Of a stretch of DNA of 64,000 bases, positions 34,571 through 44,696 are shown in pieces. The translations under genes were made by a program, and so were the position numbers. Under the pieces are notes generated by a model, which saw only the letters and a list, made by a program, of their open reading frames with translations, made no database searches and was not told where the DNA came from. Source of the stretch: Epichloe hybrida (taxonomy: Eukaryota > Ascomycota > Sordariomycetes > Hypocreales > Clavicipitaceae); contig JAFEKR010000022.1 in NCBI GenBank assembly GCA_019022495.1, positions 682,001 to 746,000 on the forward strand. The letters are read 5' to 3'. How positions within the stretch are numbered: position 1 is the first letter of the stretch; each line of letters begins with the position of its first letter.

Positions 34571-36715
34571 TTTGGTCGGATGGGTATTTTTCGCAGGTAC
34601 TTTTCGGTATTTTTCGCACAAGTTTGTTGAGGGGACGTCGAACAAGCACCCAATGTCTCGATTCAAACTCAGCCGTCGCAAGACAAAGCGAAGTGATCGG
34701 GAGGTTCGGAGGCAGCAGTAAGACAAGAGTGCGAGCTGAAAAAGCGGTTCCGACGGTCAATTGCCTGTGTCTGTGTCTCAAAGCGTCTGGTCGTTGTCAA
34801 AAGGAACGTTTCTGGCGGAGCTCGAGTGGACAGTAGTTGACAGTTGTGCCCAAGTCGGGAGCGGGGAATGGCGATGCCAGAGAGCAATTAAGCCAAAACA
34901 AGGACGAGGAAGGGGGAAGAGGAAGAGGAGAAGTGGGCACAGCGGGCCTCTGGAACGTGTCGCGCGGGCTTGGAGAATAATGAGGGAATACAGGCCAAAC
35001 TCAAACACAGCAACGTCTTTTTCACCCAGTTCAGTCAGTCCAAAGACAAGCGCAGGTTTTGGGGGGGGGGTTTGTGAGCGACAGAGACAATTGGGGACAG
35101 ATGCAGACGGGGCGTTATTACTTGCTGACGTCCGCTTACATAACGGCGACTCCCGGCGATGGGCGACACGACAGGGTGTTCGTCATCGGTGGCAGCTCAG
35201 AGCAGCCAACTGCAAGCCAGTATTACATTTTACTGCGGGCGCTGCACTGTACGTACAGAGCACTGCTGAGAGCAGTCAAGCCAATTATCGGAGCTTGAAC
35301 CCGGTGCCGCAGAGCCCAGTCGAGCTCCTACTACAGTGCAGAGCATCCATCCAGCAGAGCAGCCAACTTCAAGCCAGACCAACATGGACGCCATTTTGAG
35401 AGCCAGCTTGCTGCCCTGCAGTCTGCAGATAAACCATGACCACGTTGAACTTATGCTGTGCTCCGTCCCTGTGACCCTGCCCTGTGGGTGGGTGGAGCAT
35501 TGCTGAAGATATCACCACATACAACTTTGGGCCTGTCAATGTAACATGCAGAGCAGAGCGGGCGTCTGTTGGCAAGGGCATCTGTGGAAACCATCATGAT
35601 ACGGATTCAAGATGATGGTCATGGATGGACAACGCGCAGCTACGGGCTTTGTCACCCAGCTTTCTTCACCTGTGCCACTCAACAGTTCATCTATGCAACA
35701 CGACACGAACACAACACTTGATGCGAAAGGCAGCAAAAACTCGTCCTGAATTAAAAGGATGGCATAGTTGCAGGCAATCATGCACGAGAACATGCGATTT
35801 TTCTTTAGGTTCATTGTCCGGGTGTCTATAAAGAGCGGCAAGCGTGAGGTTGCAACTCATTGTTGTTTATACAATACGGACTACCAGAACCAATGATAAC
35901 GCGGGTTTGACGCAACGACGCTTACATACACATGGCAGGAAGAGAGAAACGGCTAATAATAATAGCCGCAAGGCTGTCCACCAGAAACTCCGTCAAACTG
36001 CCACGCCGACCTCCATCGAGCGTCTGAGCGTTTGAACCCAACCCGTCCCAGCGCATCACGTGCATTGTCACGCGGTCAGCACCTCCCTCGCCTGAGTCGC
36101 CTCCAAAAGTACCCCAGCACCACAGCGCCAACGCTGATTGATCGGAGCGCCCCAATTTTTATTGGCTTCAAAGAGAAAGTGGCCATTCTGAGGTACCGCG
36201 ACCATGTAAACTGCACTACACTGTGACTTCCAAACGGTTTGGTATCAACCTCGCACCAACCAACCATCAACCCTCACCTCAACTTCGCCGGTCCTTGCAG
36301 TGACTTTTGCTCAACGTCTACGCGCTTGAGCTCTGCAGGCACCACCTCATTTCCAAGAGATTCGCGGCTCCCCTCATTGGCGTCATTGCTGGCCTAATCC
36401 TGACTTTCACTCGAACCTGAGTGGGTGACTGGTGCGTGCCTCAATTTGACCTGCTTTCCTTGACACCACACCAAACCCCATCTCGACATCTCGCGTTACC
36501 ATCCACTCTTCTGTCGGCAGCGATGCCTCTGATTCGGAGCTGATGAAGGCCTGGTTCTCTTCCGGCAGACCCCCTTATCCTGCATCATCCGAGACTGACC
36601 TGTCCGCTGGTTTTTTGCGCGCAATTAGATTAGAGTCCAGATATCCCACTTCGAGCGGGCCACCAACCACCACCTCGTTGATGGTGTCGCCTCACCAAGT
36701 GCCGTAAAACGTACG
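34571..36715. other. Divergent promoter region between Rho2 and NST1
   Basis: I see no gene. The two flanking genes are transcribed outward, so this 2.1-kb region holds both promoters and leaders. The last 450 bases before NST1 are pyrimidine-rich, with several short upstream open frames, which resembles a long 5' leader. Low-complexity G-rich sequence (GGAAGAGGAAGAGG, then poly-G near 35060) lies in the middle. Confidence 0.5.
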
Positions 36716-39700
36716 ATGCCGGCCACCAACCAGAAGTCGGCCCCTCCTACGCCGCTATCACCTCGAAACACAGCCAAGTATACCAACAAAGATGGCTCAA
36801 AGTACATCACTGTACCCAAGACTCAGTCCGATTCCTCTCAACCTTCCACCCCGACCATGGCCACCAAACCATCCAGTCCGCCTTCGAACCCCTCGAATCT
36901 CGACACCTCTGCACCGCCTGTAAATCGTAAGAAGCAAAAGCGTCGACAAAAAGCAATGGCCAAGGCTGCTGCCGCCGAGGAAGCTGAAAATGGCCCTGCG
37001 GACCCCGCATCAGCAACCAAACTGCAGCCCGAAACTCTGCCTGCTGACCAGGACCTTGCTGCCAGCGATGACGAGGCTGACCACACGCTGAATGGCGGCT
37101 CATCTTCTCCCATCACGAATGGCCACCTAAACCCGAGTGCCAGGACGAAGAAGAAGAAGCAGAAGAAGAAGAAGAAGTATGCTGGAGGCTCCGTCTATTC
37201 TGATGAAGAGCCTCCCGCTCAGCTGTCGACCTCGCTTCCACAAGCCCCGGGTGATGTGAGCTCACGGCCATCAGGCATGTCTAGGGACAAGATTTGGAGC
37301 ACGAGCAATCATGAGGAACGGGAGCGAATCAAGGAGTTCTGGCTTGGATTGGGCGAGGACGAGCGCAAGTCACTTGTCAAGGTAGAAAAGGATGCTGTGC
37401 TGAAAAAGATGAAGGAACAGCAGAAGCACACATGCAGCTGCACAGTTTGCGGGAGAAAACGGACAGCCATAGAGGAGGAACTGGAGGGCCTGTACGACGC
37501 TTACTATTTGGAATTGGAACATTTCGCCAACCAGGGCGAAGGGCCACCGATGCTCCCGCCGCCCTCTCGAGGCTTTCCACCTCGCCCCCCGCGCCATTTG
37601 CCGTCTCGCTATGCTCCGCAACAGCCGTCTCGCGGTCGAATAGTAGAACATGTCGGCGAAGAGGACGAGGACGACGATTTGGAGGAAGTCTATAGTGAAG
37701 ACGAAGTGGACGACGATGAATACAGTGACGACGAGCCCCCGGAGCAGTTTCACAACAACCCCTACGACCGAGATATGACCGATTTTCTCACGTTTGGCAA
37801 TAGTCTACAAGTCAAGGGTACGCAACTCCTTGATTCTCTTCTCAGCGCATATGGTAACATGGACTTAGGCGGCATTCTCACCGTGGCGGATGACCTCCTC
37901 AAGAACGACGGCAAGCGATTCATCGAGATGATGGAACAGCTAGCTGAACGTCGAATGGCTCGCGAGGAAGACGCGAGAGAGCATTTCTCTCGCGGCTTTG
38001 GTCATCCCAACGGCTCATACTCCAATCCTCATAATCATCCTCCTCCGGACGATGACGATTACGAAGACGAAGAAGACGAGGAGGAAGATTATGAGGATAG
38101 CCAGGATGAGGAGTATGCGGATGAAGAGGTATTTTCTAATCCTTCAACCATGCCGTCCAAGTTCCATACTGAGTGCTGCTGCCAGGACCAAATGACGGAA
38201 GAGCAACGAATGGAGGAAGGTCGTCGGATGTTTCAGATCTTCGCGGCTCGAATGTTTGAGCAGCGAGTGTTATCCGCATACAAGGAGAAGGTAGCAAAGG
38301 AGCGGCAAGACAAGCTGTTGGAAGAACTCGAGGAAGAGAGCAGGCAAGTTGACCAACAAAAGGCCAAGAAGGCTAAAAACGCGCAGAAGAAAAAGGACAA
38401 GGCAGCACAGAAGAAGCAAGCTCTGGCTGAAGAAAAAGCGCGAAAGGAGGCTGAGAAGGCTGCAGAGGAGGCTGCCCGGCTTGCAGCTGAGCAGGAAAGA
38501 ATCACTGAACAGAAGCAGAAAGCCGAAGAGAAGCGGAAGCAAAAAGAGGCTCAGAAGAAGGCTGAAGAAGAAGCTCGATTGAGGAAAGAAGCCGACCGAC
38601 TACGACGCATCCACGAACAACGAGAAAAGCAAGCTGAGCAGGAAAGAAAGGCTCGAGAAGCTCGAGAACGTGACAAGAAGCTCAGGGAAGAGCAACGTCA
38701 ACGGGAGAAGGAGGCTCGGGAGCAACGAGAGCGAGAAGCACAGGAACGGCGAGACAAGCAGGAACGTGATAAGAGAGAAAAGGAGGCTCGAGCAGCCAAG
38801 GCTCAGAGGGAGGCTCAAGAAGCCGCTCAAAGGGCGAGAGAAGAGAAGTCGAACCATAAGCCCAGTGCTCAAGTATCCCATTCACAGCCTATCCAAATTC
38901 CCAAGCGGGGACAGGCACATCCTGTTTCTTTGCCGACTGTGCTACCGCAGCACCCCCTGAACCCTCCGAGCTACGCATCTCCAAAGATCCCGATAGCCAC
39001 GCCAGTAATTCCCAAGGCTCCTACTCCGATACGCGCCCGAACGCTTTCCCAGCAACAAGATTCTGGACCAGGAAGCTCCGCAGCCTCGCAATCGGCATCG
39101 ACAACCAGCCAGAACGAATCCCCTCACCCAGGGACGCCTATACACGTGAGCCCCGGGCTAGTCGGACAAGACCGAAAAACAAGTACAAGCGGGTCGACTC
39201 CAAGCTCGCATCTCAATCGGCCAGTCTCGCCGCACAGTTTTCACCCCAAGTTACCTGGCCACACGCCGCCGTTCCAAATCCCTATAGCAGGCATGCAACC
39301 TCCTCCCGGCTTAACCCCTCATCGACCGCCTGGCTTCTCAAGCCCCGTCACGCAAGAAGCCATGTTTCCATTAGGATTCCGGCCCAGCCCCAACATGATG
39401 ATGCCTCCGCCAGGAATCAACGGTCCGGCTATGCGTGGATTCCCTCCTGGTCCCGTGCCGCCGCCGGGGTTCTCTCATTCCTCCACAGACCCATTTCCCA
39501 TGAGCCAGGCATTCTCAATTCCCAAAGACAATCCTATCCCGACACACGCACGTCAGGGTTCTGCTGGCTTCGACGGACCTGCGGGAGGAGCGCCATCTCA
39601 GCCTATCGGCAGACCTGCGCCCATCGGACGGCCCGGTAGTTTGTCCCAGGGCCAATCGCGAGATGAGGACGAGGACACCAAGCACCTGGGCAGCCGGGTC

Positions 39701-40339
39701 TTGGTCGATGATGACGAACCTCTGCCAACTGAAATCAATCCTGGCAGCCTGCGCAACCAACCCCCTGGGCCGCGAGGTGGATTCCCGAGCAGCCCATTCC
39801 TGGACCCGGTATTTCCCATGGGACAGAACCCCTGGGGTCCTCCAGCAGCAACGCAACACTTTCCGCCTCCGCCAGGATTCGTAAACCCCGCGTGGGGAGG
39901 AGGAGGACCATCGGTTCCTCCAGGCTTTGGTCTGGGCTCACCAATACCTGCACTTGGCTCGATACGAACTTCCTCACAGCCGCGCCATGTGACTGTGCGT
40001 CTGATGCTCTGTCAAGCTTGCAAGGACCTGGCTGGATCAGGTAATTCCGACGCGGATGGTTACATTGATCTCGGCGTGATCAAGTCCCAAATAGAAGCCC
40101 AATCGGGTGACGGAAGTATCACCGAAGAGGACCTACTCAACTTGTGCGATACTGAAGGGAGCAGCTCCAACGGAGGTGGCACGTTTGATGTCAAAGGCAG
40201 CAGCTCCGGACCAAGCAAAGCCCTGATCAGATGGGCTCCAGATCCGAGTGACGGAGCAGGGCAAGGATATCGAGCTCTCGGCGCCCCTGGTGAGATCGGA
40301 AGTCCCTTGACCAGCCACGCGTCCTTGCGGGGCTTCTAG
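36716..40339 (+). CDS. nst1: NST1 family stress-response protein
   Basis: The single exon encodes 1207 residues. NST1 proteins are cytoplasmic; the yeast protein affects salt tolerance and mRNA-decay bodies. Landmarks in order: an acidic/basic N-terminus with a poly-Lys run (about 143-157); the conserved block WLGLGEDERKSLVKVEKDA and KHTCSCTVCGRKR (about 205-250); two acidic stretches (about 315-350 and 445-480); a long Lys/Glu/Arg/Ala coiled coil (about 500-720) rich in QERKAREARERDKK-type repeats; a Pro-rich region; and a conserved C-terminal segment with VTVRLMLCQACKDL, LCDTEG, GGGTFDVKG and the final GEIGSPL...GF. That terminal pattern matches the ends of other fungal NST1 proteins, so the TAG at 40337-40339 is probably the true stop. 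Confidence 0.9.
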   Translation: MPATNQKSAPPTPLSPRNTAKYTNKDGSKYITVPKTQSDSSQPSTPTMATKPSSPPSNPSNLDTSAPPVNRKKQKRRQKAMAKAAAAEEAENGPADPASATKLQPETLPADQDLAASDDEADHTLNGGSSSPITNGHLNPSARTKKKKQKKKKKYAGGSVYSDEEPPAQLSTSLPQAPGDVSSRPSGMSRDKIWSTSNHEERERIKEFWLGLGEDERKSLVKVEKDAVLKKMKEQQKHTCSCTVCGRKRTAIEEELEGLYDAYYLELEHFANQGEGPPMLPPPSRGFPPRPPRHLPSRYAPQQPSRGRIVEHVGEEDEDDDLEEVYSEDEVDDDEYSDDEPPEQFHNNPYDRDMTDFLTFGNSLQVKGTQLLDSLLSAYGNMDLGGILTVADDLLKNDGKRFIEMMEQLAERRMAREEDAREHFSRGFGHPNGSYSNPHNHPPPDDDDYEDEEDEEEDYEDSQDEEYADEEVFSNPSTMPSKFHTECCCQDQMTEEQRMEEGRRMFQIFAARMFEQRVLSAYKEKVAKERQDKLLEELEEESRQVDQQKAKKAKNAQKKKDKAAQKKQALAEEKARKEAEKAAEEAARLAAEQERITEQKQKAEEKRKQKEAQKKAEEEARLRKEADRLRRIHEQREKQAEQERKAREARERDKKLREEQRQREKEAREQREREAQERRDKQERDKREKEARAAKAQREAQEAAQRAREEKSNHKPSAQVSHSQPIQIPKRGQAHPVSLPTVLPQHPLNPPSYASPKIPIATPVIPKAPTPIRARTLSQQQDSGPGSSAASQSASTTSQNESPHPGTPIHVSPGLVGQDRKTSTSGSTPSSHLNRPVSPHSFHPKLPGHTPPFQIPIAGMQPPPGLTPHRPPGFSSPVTQEAMFPLGFRPSPNMMMPPPGINGPAMRGFPPGPVPPPGFSHSSTDPFPMSQAFSIPKDNPIPTHARQGSAGFDGPAGGAPSQPIGRPAPIGRPGSLSQGQSRDEDEDTKHLGSRVLVDDDEPLPTEINPGSLRNQPPGPRGGFPSSPFLDPVFPMGQNPWGPPAATQHFPPPPGFVNPAWGGGGPSVPPGFGLGSPIPALGSIRTSSQPRHVTVRLMLCQACKDLAGSGNSDADGYIDLGVIKSQIEAQSGDGSITEEDLLNLCDTEGSSSNGGGTFDVKGSSSGPSKALIRWAPDPSDGAGQGYRALGAPGEIGSPLTSHASLRGF

Positions 40340-41600
40340 AAGAATAGCTCCAGCGATGCAGGCAGTGTAACTGGAAATGGAAGTCCTTGTAAGAAGAAGA
40401 CTACGCCGCTGGATGGAGCTGGCACAGCTGAAGGCTCAGATGACATGGCTGGCTCAGATGCTCTCACAACCAGGCATGCCGCCAGAGGCGAGAATGCCGC
40501 CATCATGGACGTGTAGGACGTGCGTGCCAGGCCTCGCTGGAGGAGATGCCGGAAGCGACTTGTAGTGACGCGTTGGTTTCGGGCAAGCCGCTCAATACAT
40601 CTAAGTCTGGTTCCGAATGAACCCCTTTGCCAGCTATCAGGTGCCAACGATGAAGTTTCTAGTTTTCTTTTTTCACATTTTGAGACGATGTATGGACGGA
40701 CATAATACCAGTGTGAAAGGTCACAGAGCAAATGGGGAAGGGGGGGGATGATGGCGTAAGAGTGAGCCAGCGGGCGAGATAGAGCCGCGAGCGTTTTGAC
40801 AGCACATACCATCATAGGTGGCCTACATTTTCAAAGTCACTCTTGTTCATTCAGGTTGCCCATCATGTAGAATAACATGGTAAGAAGGCGAGACGTGTAT
40901 AGAAGCAAGCTTGTTCCTCGTTCTGTGTATTTTTCCAATGTCTCTGCCCTTGTGCGAGTAGTAGAAATCGGACACTTGAGAGGCTATATTTGGTACGGAA
41001 AAGAAGCCGACCGTGTTTGTGAGTAAGATTACCGAGTCCTCTGGCGACAGGTAGGCACGAGAGCAAGCTCGTCCGCGGCGCGACGCCCAGTCTTTGCCCC
41101 TTTTCGCGACTGGGCGTCGCGGAAGGCATTCGAATCGTCCGTGATGCACTGCGCGGCAAATCTGTACATGTCTTGTAAGGGCTCTACGGAATTTTCGCGA
41201 AGAAAAGAACACCATGTATCAGAAGTTGTCGGTCGTCACAGTGGAGGCTTTTTTTTCCTCGGGCGTCCTTTACGTGCTTTGTACACGACGTGCGAAACAT
41301 GTGCATTGATAGAAATATACTACTTGGTTTTTTTTGCACCGTGGGTCGAACATCCGATAATCCTACTAGCTAATAAGAGGGAGCGCGGCTCGCTGGATGT
41401 GCTCTGGCGTTGTGTTGTGCAGGTGCGGCCTCTTTGATTCTTGTGCTCATCCTATGCGCGTAGGTTCCACGCCACACAACCCCCCCCCCTTTTTTGAAAT
41501 GAATAGATGCAGCTAGGTAGGGAATCTGACTCGTCCTGATGCATTTGGACTCTTTTTTTATTTTATTTTATTGAAAAAAACTTTCCGACAAAGGTCAAGC
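40340..41600. other. Convergent 3' region after NST1
   Basis: I see no separate gene. The first part continues in the NST1 frame without a stop for 56 codons after its TAG, then is interrupted at 40508-40510. Beyond that I see only 3' flanks of NST1 and of the membrane protein that stops at 41601. Poly-C and poly-T tracts lie near 41480 and 41553. Confidence 0.5.
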
Positions 41601-42344
41601 TCATGTATGGCCGGATTGGTCCTGGAAAGGGTTGGGCCCGTGATGATGCTGCGTCTGCTGCATGAGAGGGGCGCGGGCGACGTCCTGGGCGGCACGCTGC
41701 TTCTTGGTGGCGGCGCGTGCGAGGGCGACGGCTTCGGCCTTGGCGGCCGTCTTCTTGTGGTGCCTGCGCTCCTGGCGGCATGCAAAGGCGAGGTAGGCCA
41801 TGCCGATGACGACGAAGGAGCCGAAGACGATGGCGATGATGATGCCGCCCGTGTCGAGGGAGTGGATGGCCTCCATGCAGACGTCTACGTGGTTGCTGTC
41901 GATGGTGCAGATGTAGCCGCGGAGACAGTCGCTTGTTGTGAGGGGGACGGGGTGGCAGTCCCGGGTCTTGACCTTGCCGTCGACCGTCTCGCTGATGCAG
42001 GATGTCGTGGAAGTTGTTCCGGTCTGGAAGCAATCCTGGCCCGACTTGTTCTTGTTGGTGTTGACGGCCGTGGTGGTGGTGGTGGTGGGCGTGGCCGTGT
42101 CTTCTCGGGGCATCATGACCTGGGCGGCGGCGGCGGCGTTGTTGTTGTTGGACGTCGTCGGCTTTGCTCCTCCAGGGAGCGTCGCTCGGCCTCTTCTCCT
42201 CAGCTCGTTGACTTGGTTGCTGAATCGGTTGATGGTGTGCTCGGTGTGCTCGGCGGCGTGAGTCGAGGTGCATTCTTGGCGGGGACCGGCCGCGGCGACG
42301 ATGCCGGCGAGGAGGAGCACGCTCAGGTGGTGGTGGAATCGCAT
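41601..42344 (-). CDS. Single-pass membrane protein with cysteine-rich outer domain, unknown function
   Basis: The protein has 247 residues starting at the ATG at 42344 (MRFHHHLSVLLLAGIVAAAG). I preferred this start over 42374 because it begins directly at a signal peptide. After cleavage there is an Asn/Thr/Ala-rich, probably glycosylated stretch, then a cysteine cluster (DCFQTG, SCISE, RDCHP, SDCLRGYICT, DVCMEA). One membrane segment lies at about 166-190 (GGIIIAIVFGSFVVIGMAYLAF). The cytoplasmic tail is basic and alanine-rich, ending in a His-rich run. The topology suits a wall or plasma-membrane sensor, but no family is recognised, so this is inference. Confidence 0.6.
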   Translation of the reverse strand: MRFHHHLSVLLLAGIVAAAGPRQECTSTHAAEHTEHTINRFSNQVNELRRRGRATLPGGAKPTTSNNNNAAAAAQVMMPREDTATPTTTTTTAVNTNKNKSGQDCFQTGTTSTTSCISETVDGKVKTRDCHPVPLTTSDCLRGYICTIDSNHVDVCMEAIHSLDTGGIIIAIVFGSFVVIGMAYLAFACRQERRHHKKTAAKAEAVALARAATKKQRAAQDVARAPLMQQTQHHHGPNPFQDQSGHT

Positions 42345-43051
42345 GTTGCCTCTTCCGCCAACAACAAGGATCAAGGGGTAAGGATTGTGGTGGTGTGGTG
42401 TTGCCTTGTCGGGGGGTTCGGCTTCAAGAAGAAGAAGACGAAGAAGTCTTGACGAGTCAGCCTAGAGTTCGGACGACGGGACGGAAGGGGGGGGAACCAA
42501 GTATAATAAAAAAAAATCCAAAAAACCCCCTCCCCCCCCCCAAAAAAAGGAGAACAATGAGGCCCGACCCTTTTCAGCGTAGCCTGCTAGAGATGGCGCC
42601 GAACATGGCAACTTGCAAGGCAGGGGAAAAGCGTCTCGACAAAACTTCCGTCCCCCATGCATCCACCCATGCTTCCATCCATCCATGCATCTGGCTCCTT
42701 TTCGGGGGGGAAGCTGGGGGGGTGGCTTCAGCCGTGGCTTGGCGCCTATCAGCGTGTGGCTGACGGTTTATGTATTGTTTGCCAAATAACTGGCACACCA
42801 GTGACACCGACTTGTTGTAGACGTCATCGCCCACTGCCACCTACCCTACAAACTTGAAGATGGGGGTGACCTGCCCAGTTTGCGTAAAACCAGCCAGGAA
42901 ACCTCCAAAAAACACCCTCGCGGTCCATCTCACAATCGCCAGTGCCTATATTTTATTTTCCCCATCAGGCCATCCATTCTGACAAGCTCACCTCCCTCAC
43001 CCTTGACCTGTCTCATCTCGCCTGAACCCACGCATCAACCACAACCCAACC
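42345..43051. other. Divergent promoter region
   Basis: I see no gene. The membrane-protein gene (minus) and the I78 inhibitor gene (plus) diverge from here. It contains A- and C-runs near 42508-42548. CATCCATCC-type repeats lie near 42655-42685. Confidence 0.5.
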
Positions 43052-43403
43052 ATGCCTCTCGTCGTCCCCGGCGTCACCACCAACTCCTCCGACAAGACCG
43101 AGGAGTGGCAAAACAAGCTCATTGGCAAGAAATTATCCGACACGGAGCACAATGAAGTGGTAAGGCTTCCCCGTGTCTACCCGGTACCAGAACTTCACAA
43201 GTCGACACTAAAATAAAAAAATAAAAAAAATAAAACCCCCCCATGTGCTCACAGAGAAAATCTAGATGTTTTGCAAGAAAGAACTGCCCGCCGAGCACCG
43301 AGTCATTTCCCCCGGCCAAATGGTGACGCGGGACTTCAACGAGAACCGTCTCAATATTCATCTGAAGGAGGACGGGACCGTGTCTCATGTTCAGCACGGT
43401 TGA
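43052..43403 (+). CDS. Peptidase inhibitor I78 family protein
   Basis: The protein is small (81 residues), from exons 43052-43159 and 43266-43403 joined in phase 0 (GTAAGG to TCTAG). It begins MPLVVPGVTTNSSDKTEEW, continues WQNKLIGKKLSDTEHNEV, and ends LPAEHRVISPGQMVTRDFNENRLNIHL with DGTVSHVQHG. This is the pattern of fungal I78-family serine-protease inhibitors (DxRxxRLNxxLDxxG-like core). It has no signal peptide, so it probably acts on intracellular proteases. A second in-frame acceptor (CACAG) would shift the frame and is not used. Confidence 0.8.
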
Positions 43404-43695
43404 TGATGTATTCACGATATTGTATTAGCTTACGAACGGTAATCAAATGATGAGAAACTTGCAAATATCTCGAGACAACAGTTCTTGTTTCGAAAAGCTA
43501 CTGCCTGCCCCATGCTCAGATTCCGCTTGCCTTGCCCGTTCATGTTTGCAGAGCTGCGATTTACCCCGCCAAAAGCCAACTGCGGGGCAAACTCACTCAC
43601 TCACCTTTGCCCCTCCCAGCTTTCAACTCAAAAAGTCCTCCTCCAAGCTCAAGCACCACCCAATTCATCGCGGTCGGATTGCCCAAGCCGTCAAG

Positions 43696-44397
43696 ATGTT
43701 CAAAAAGGAGTAAGTGACCCAACCCCCGTCATCAACAACAAGCAAAGCTATCCATCTCAGCTCCCTAACCCCTTCGTCCCCCCTCGTCCCCCCGGCCAGT
43801 CTAAGCCCCGCCCCAAAGCAGAAGCTCAAGTCTTCGGTCCAGCGATCTCTCCGACAGTCCCTCCTGTCAACGTACCCGCTCCTGACGCCGCACGTGGACG
43901 AGATCCTGCCCAAGAAGGCGTCCCTGGAGAGCATGAAGCTTCCCGACCGCAACACGCTCTACGTTCTCGACTCGGAGCCCCTCTTCTACCAACAGGACGC
44001 CTCCCTCATCATCCCCCACCTGCGACTCGTCCACAGGTTCCCGCAGGGCTTTCCTACCATCCGCATCGACAGGGGCGCCATCCGCTTCGTCCTCTCGGGC
44101 GCGACGCTGATGGCCCCCGGCCTGACGTCGCAGGGCGGTAGGCTGCCCGCCGAGGGCGCCGCCAAGGAGCTCGTCGAGGGCAAGGAGCTGGACCAAGGCG
44201 CCGACGAAGAGGGTCGCTGGAGCAGAGAGCTGCACAAGGGAGAGCCCGTCGTTATCCTGGCAGAGGGGAAGAGGGAGGCGTGTGCTGTGGGCACTCTCGT
44301 TACTGGAACCGACGAGGTCAAAGCCAAGGGGAAAGGACCTGTCGTCGAGGATGCGCACTTTCTTGGCGATGGGCTGTGGAATATCGCTACGGACTGA
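43696..44397 (+). CDS. tma20: Tma20/MCT-1 translation-machinery-associated protein
   Basis: This is a PUA-domain protein that binds ribosomes with Tma22 and helps re-initiation and recycling of 40S subunits. Exon 1 is only 14 bases (43696-43709, MFKK plus two bases). After a 90-base intron (GTAAGT to CGGCCAG), exon 2 (43800-44397) gives MFKKDLSPAPKQKLKSSVQR. The N-terminal MCT1-type domain contains LPDRNTLYVLDSEPLFYQ and RLVHRFPQGFPTIRIDRGAI. The PUA domain follows with LSGATLMAPGLTSQGG and KGEPVVILAEGKREACAVGTL, and the C-terminus is HFLGDGLWNIATD. The total is 203 residues. An insertion of about 30 residues between the two PUA halves (EGKELDQGADEEGRW) is acidic. Confidence 0.88.
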
Positions 44398-44696
44398 AAA
44401 GGGACTGAAAGGGGGCATGTCGACCAACAAGCTACCCGTGAGCCGTGTACATTCCCTGCAGAGTTATATCGCTCTGCTGTTCAATATTGGTCCATGGAAA
44501 ATAAAGTGTTTTTTTTTCTCTGTTTCCCCCCCCAAGGGGATATGAGGGTCGGGAAAAGAGAAGACTTGAGTGATGGGATGATCATCTTACATAGCTGGAT
44601 GATTGTGATTCCTGCATTTTACGACCAAATTATGAGCACGACGGAATGGGTGAGCGAGTAGGTTTCCGCTATCATCTTGACTAGAGAAAATAACAT

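Noticed and set aside
34432..34653. Alternative first exon of Rho2 beginning MSFAG
   Set aside because: Joining it to exon 2 at GTACGA leaves the wrong phase and gives an early stop; the ATG at 34570 gives the correct frame and length.
40290..40339. Possible last intron of NST1 (GTGAGA to TTCTAG)
   Set aside because: Splicing it would end the protein within two codons and delete the conserved GEIGSP...GF terminus seen in other NST1 proteins.
40336..40815. 159-codon minus-strand open frame overlapping the NST1 3' end
   Set aside because: It is antisense to NST1 3' sequence, with no domain and no promoter-like start; its length is explained by the open frame opposite.
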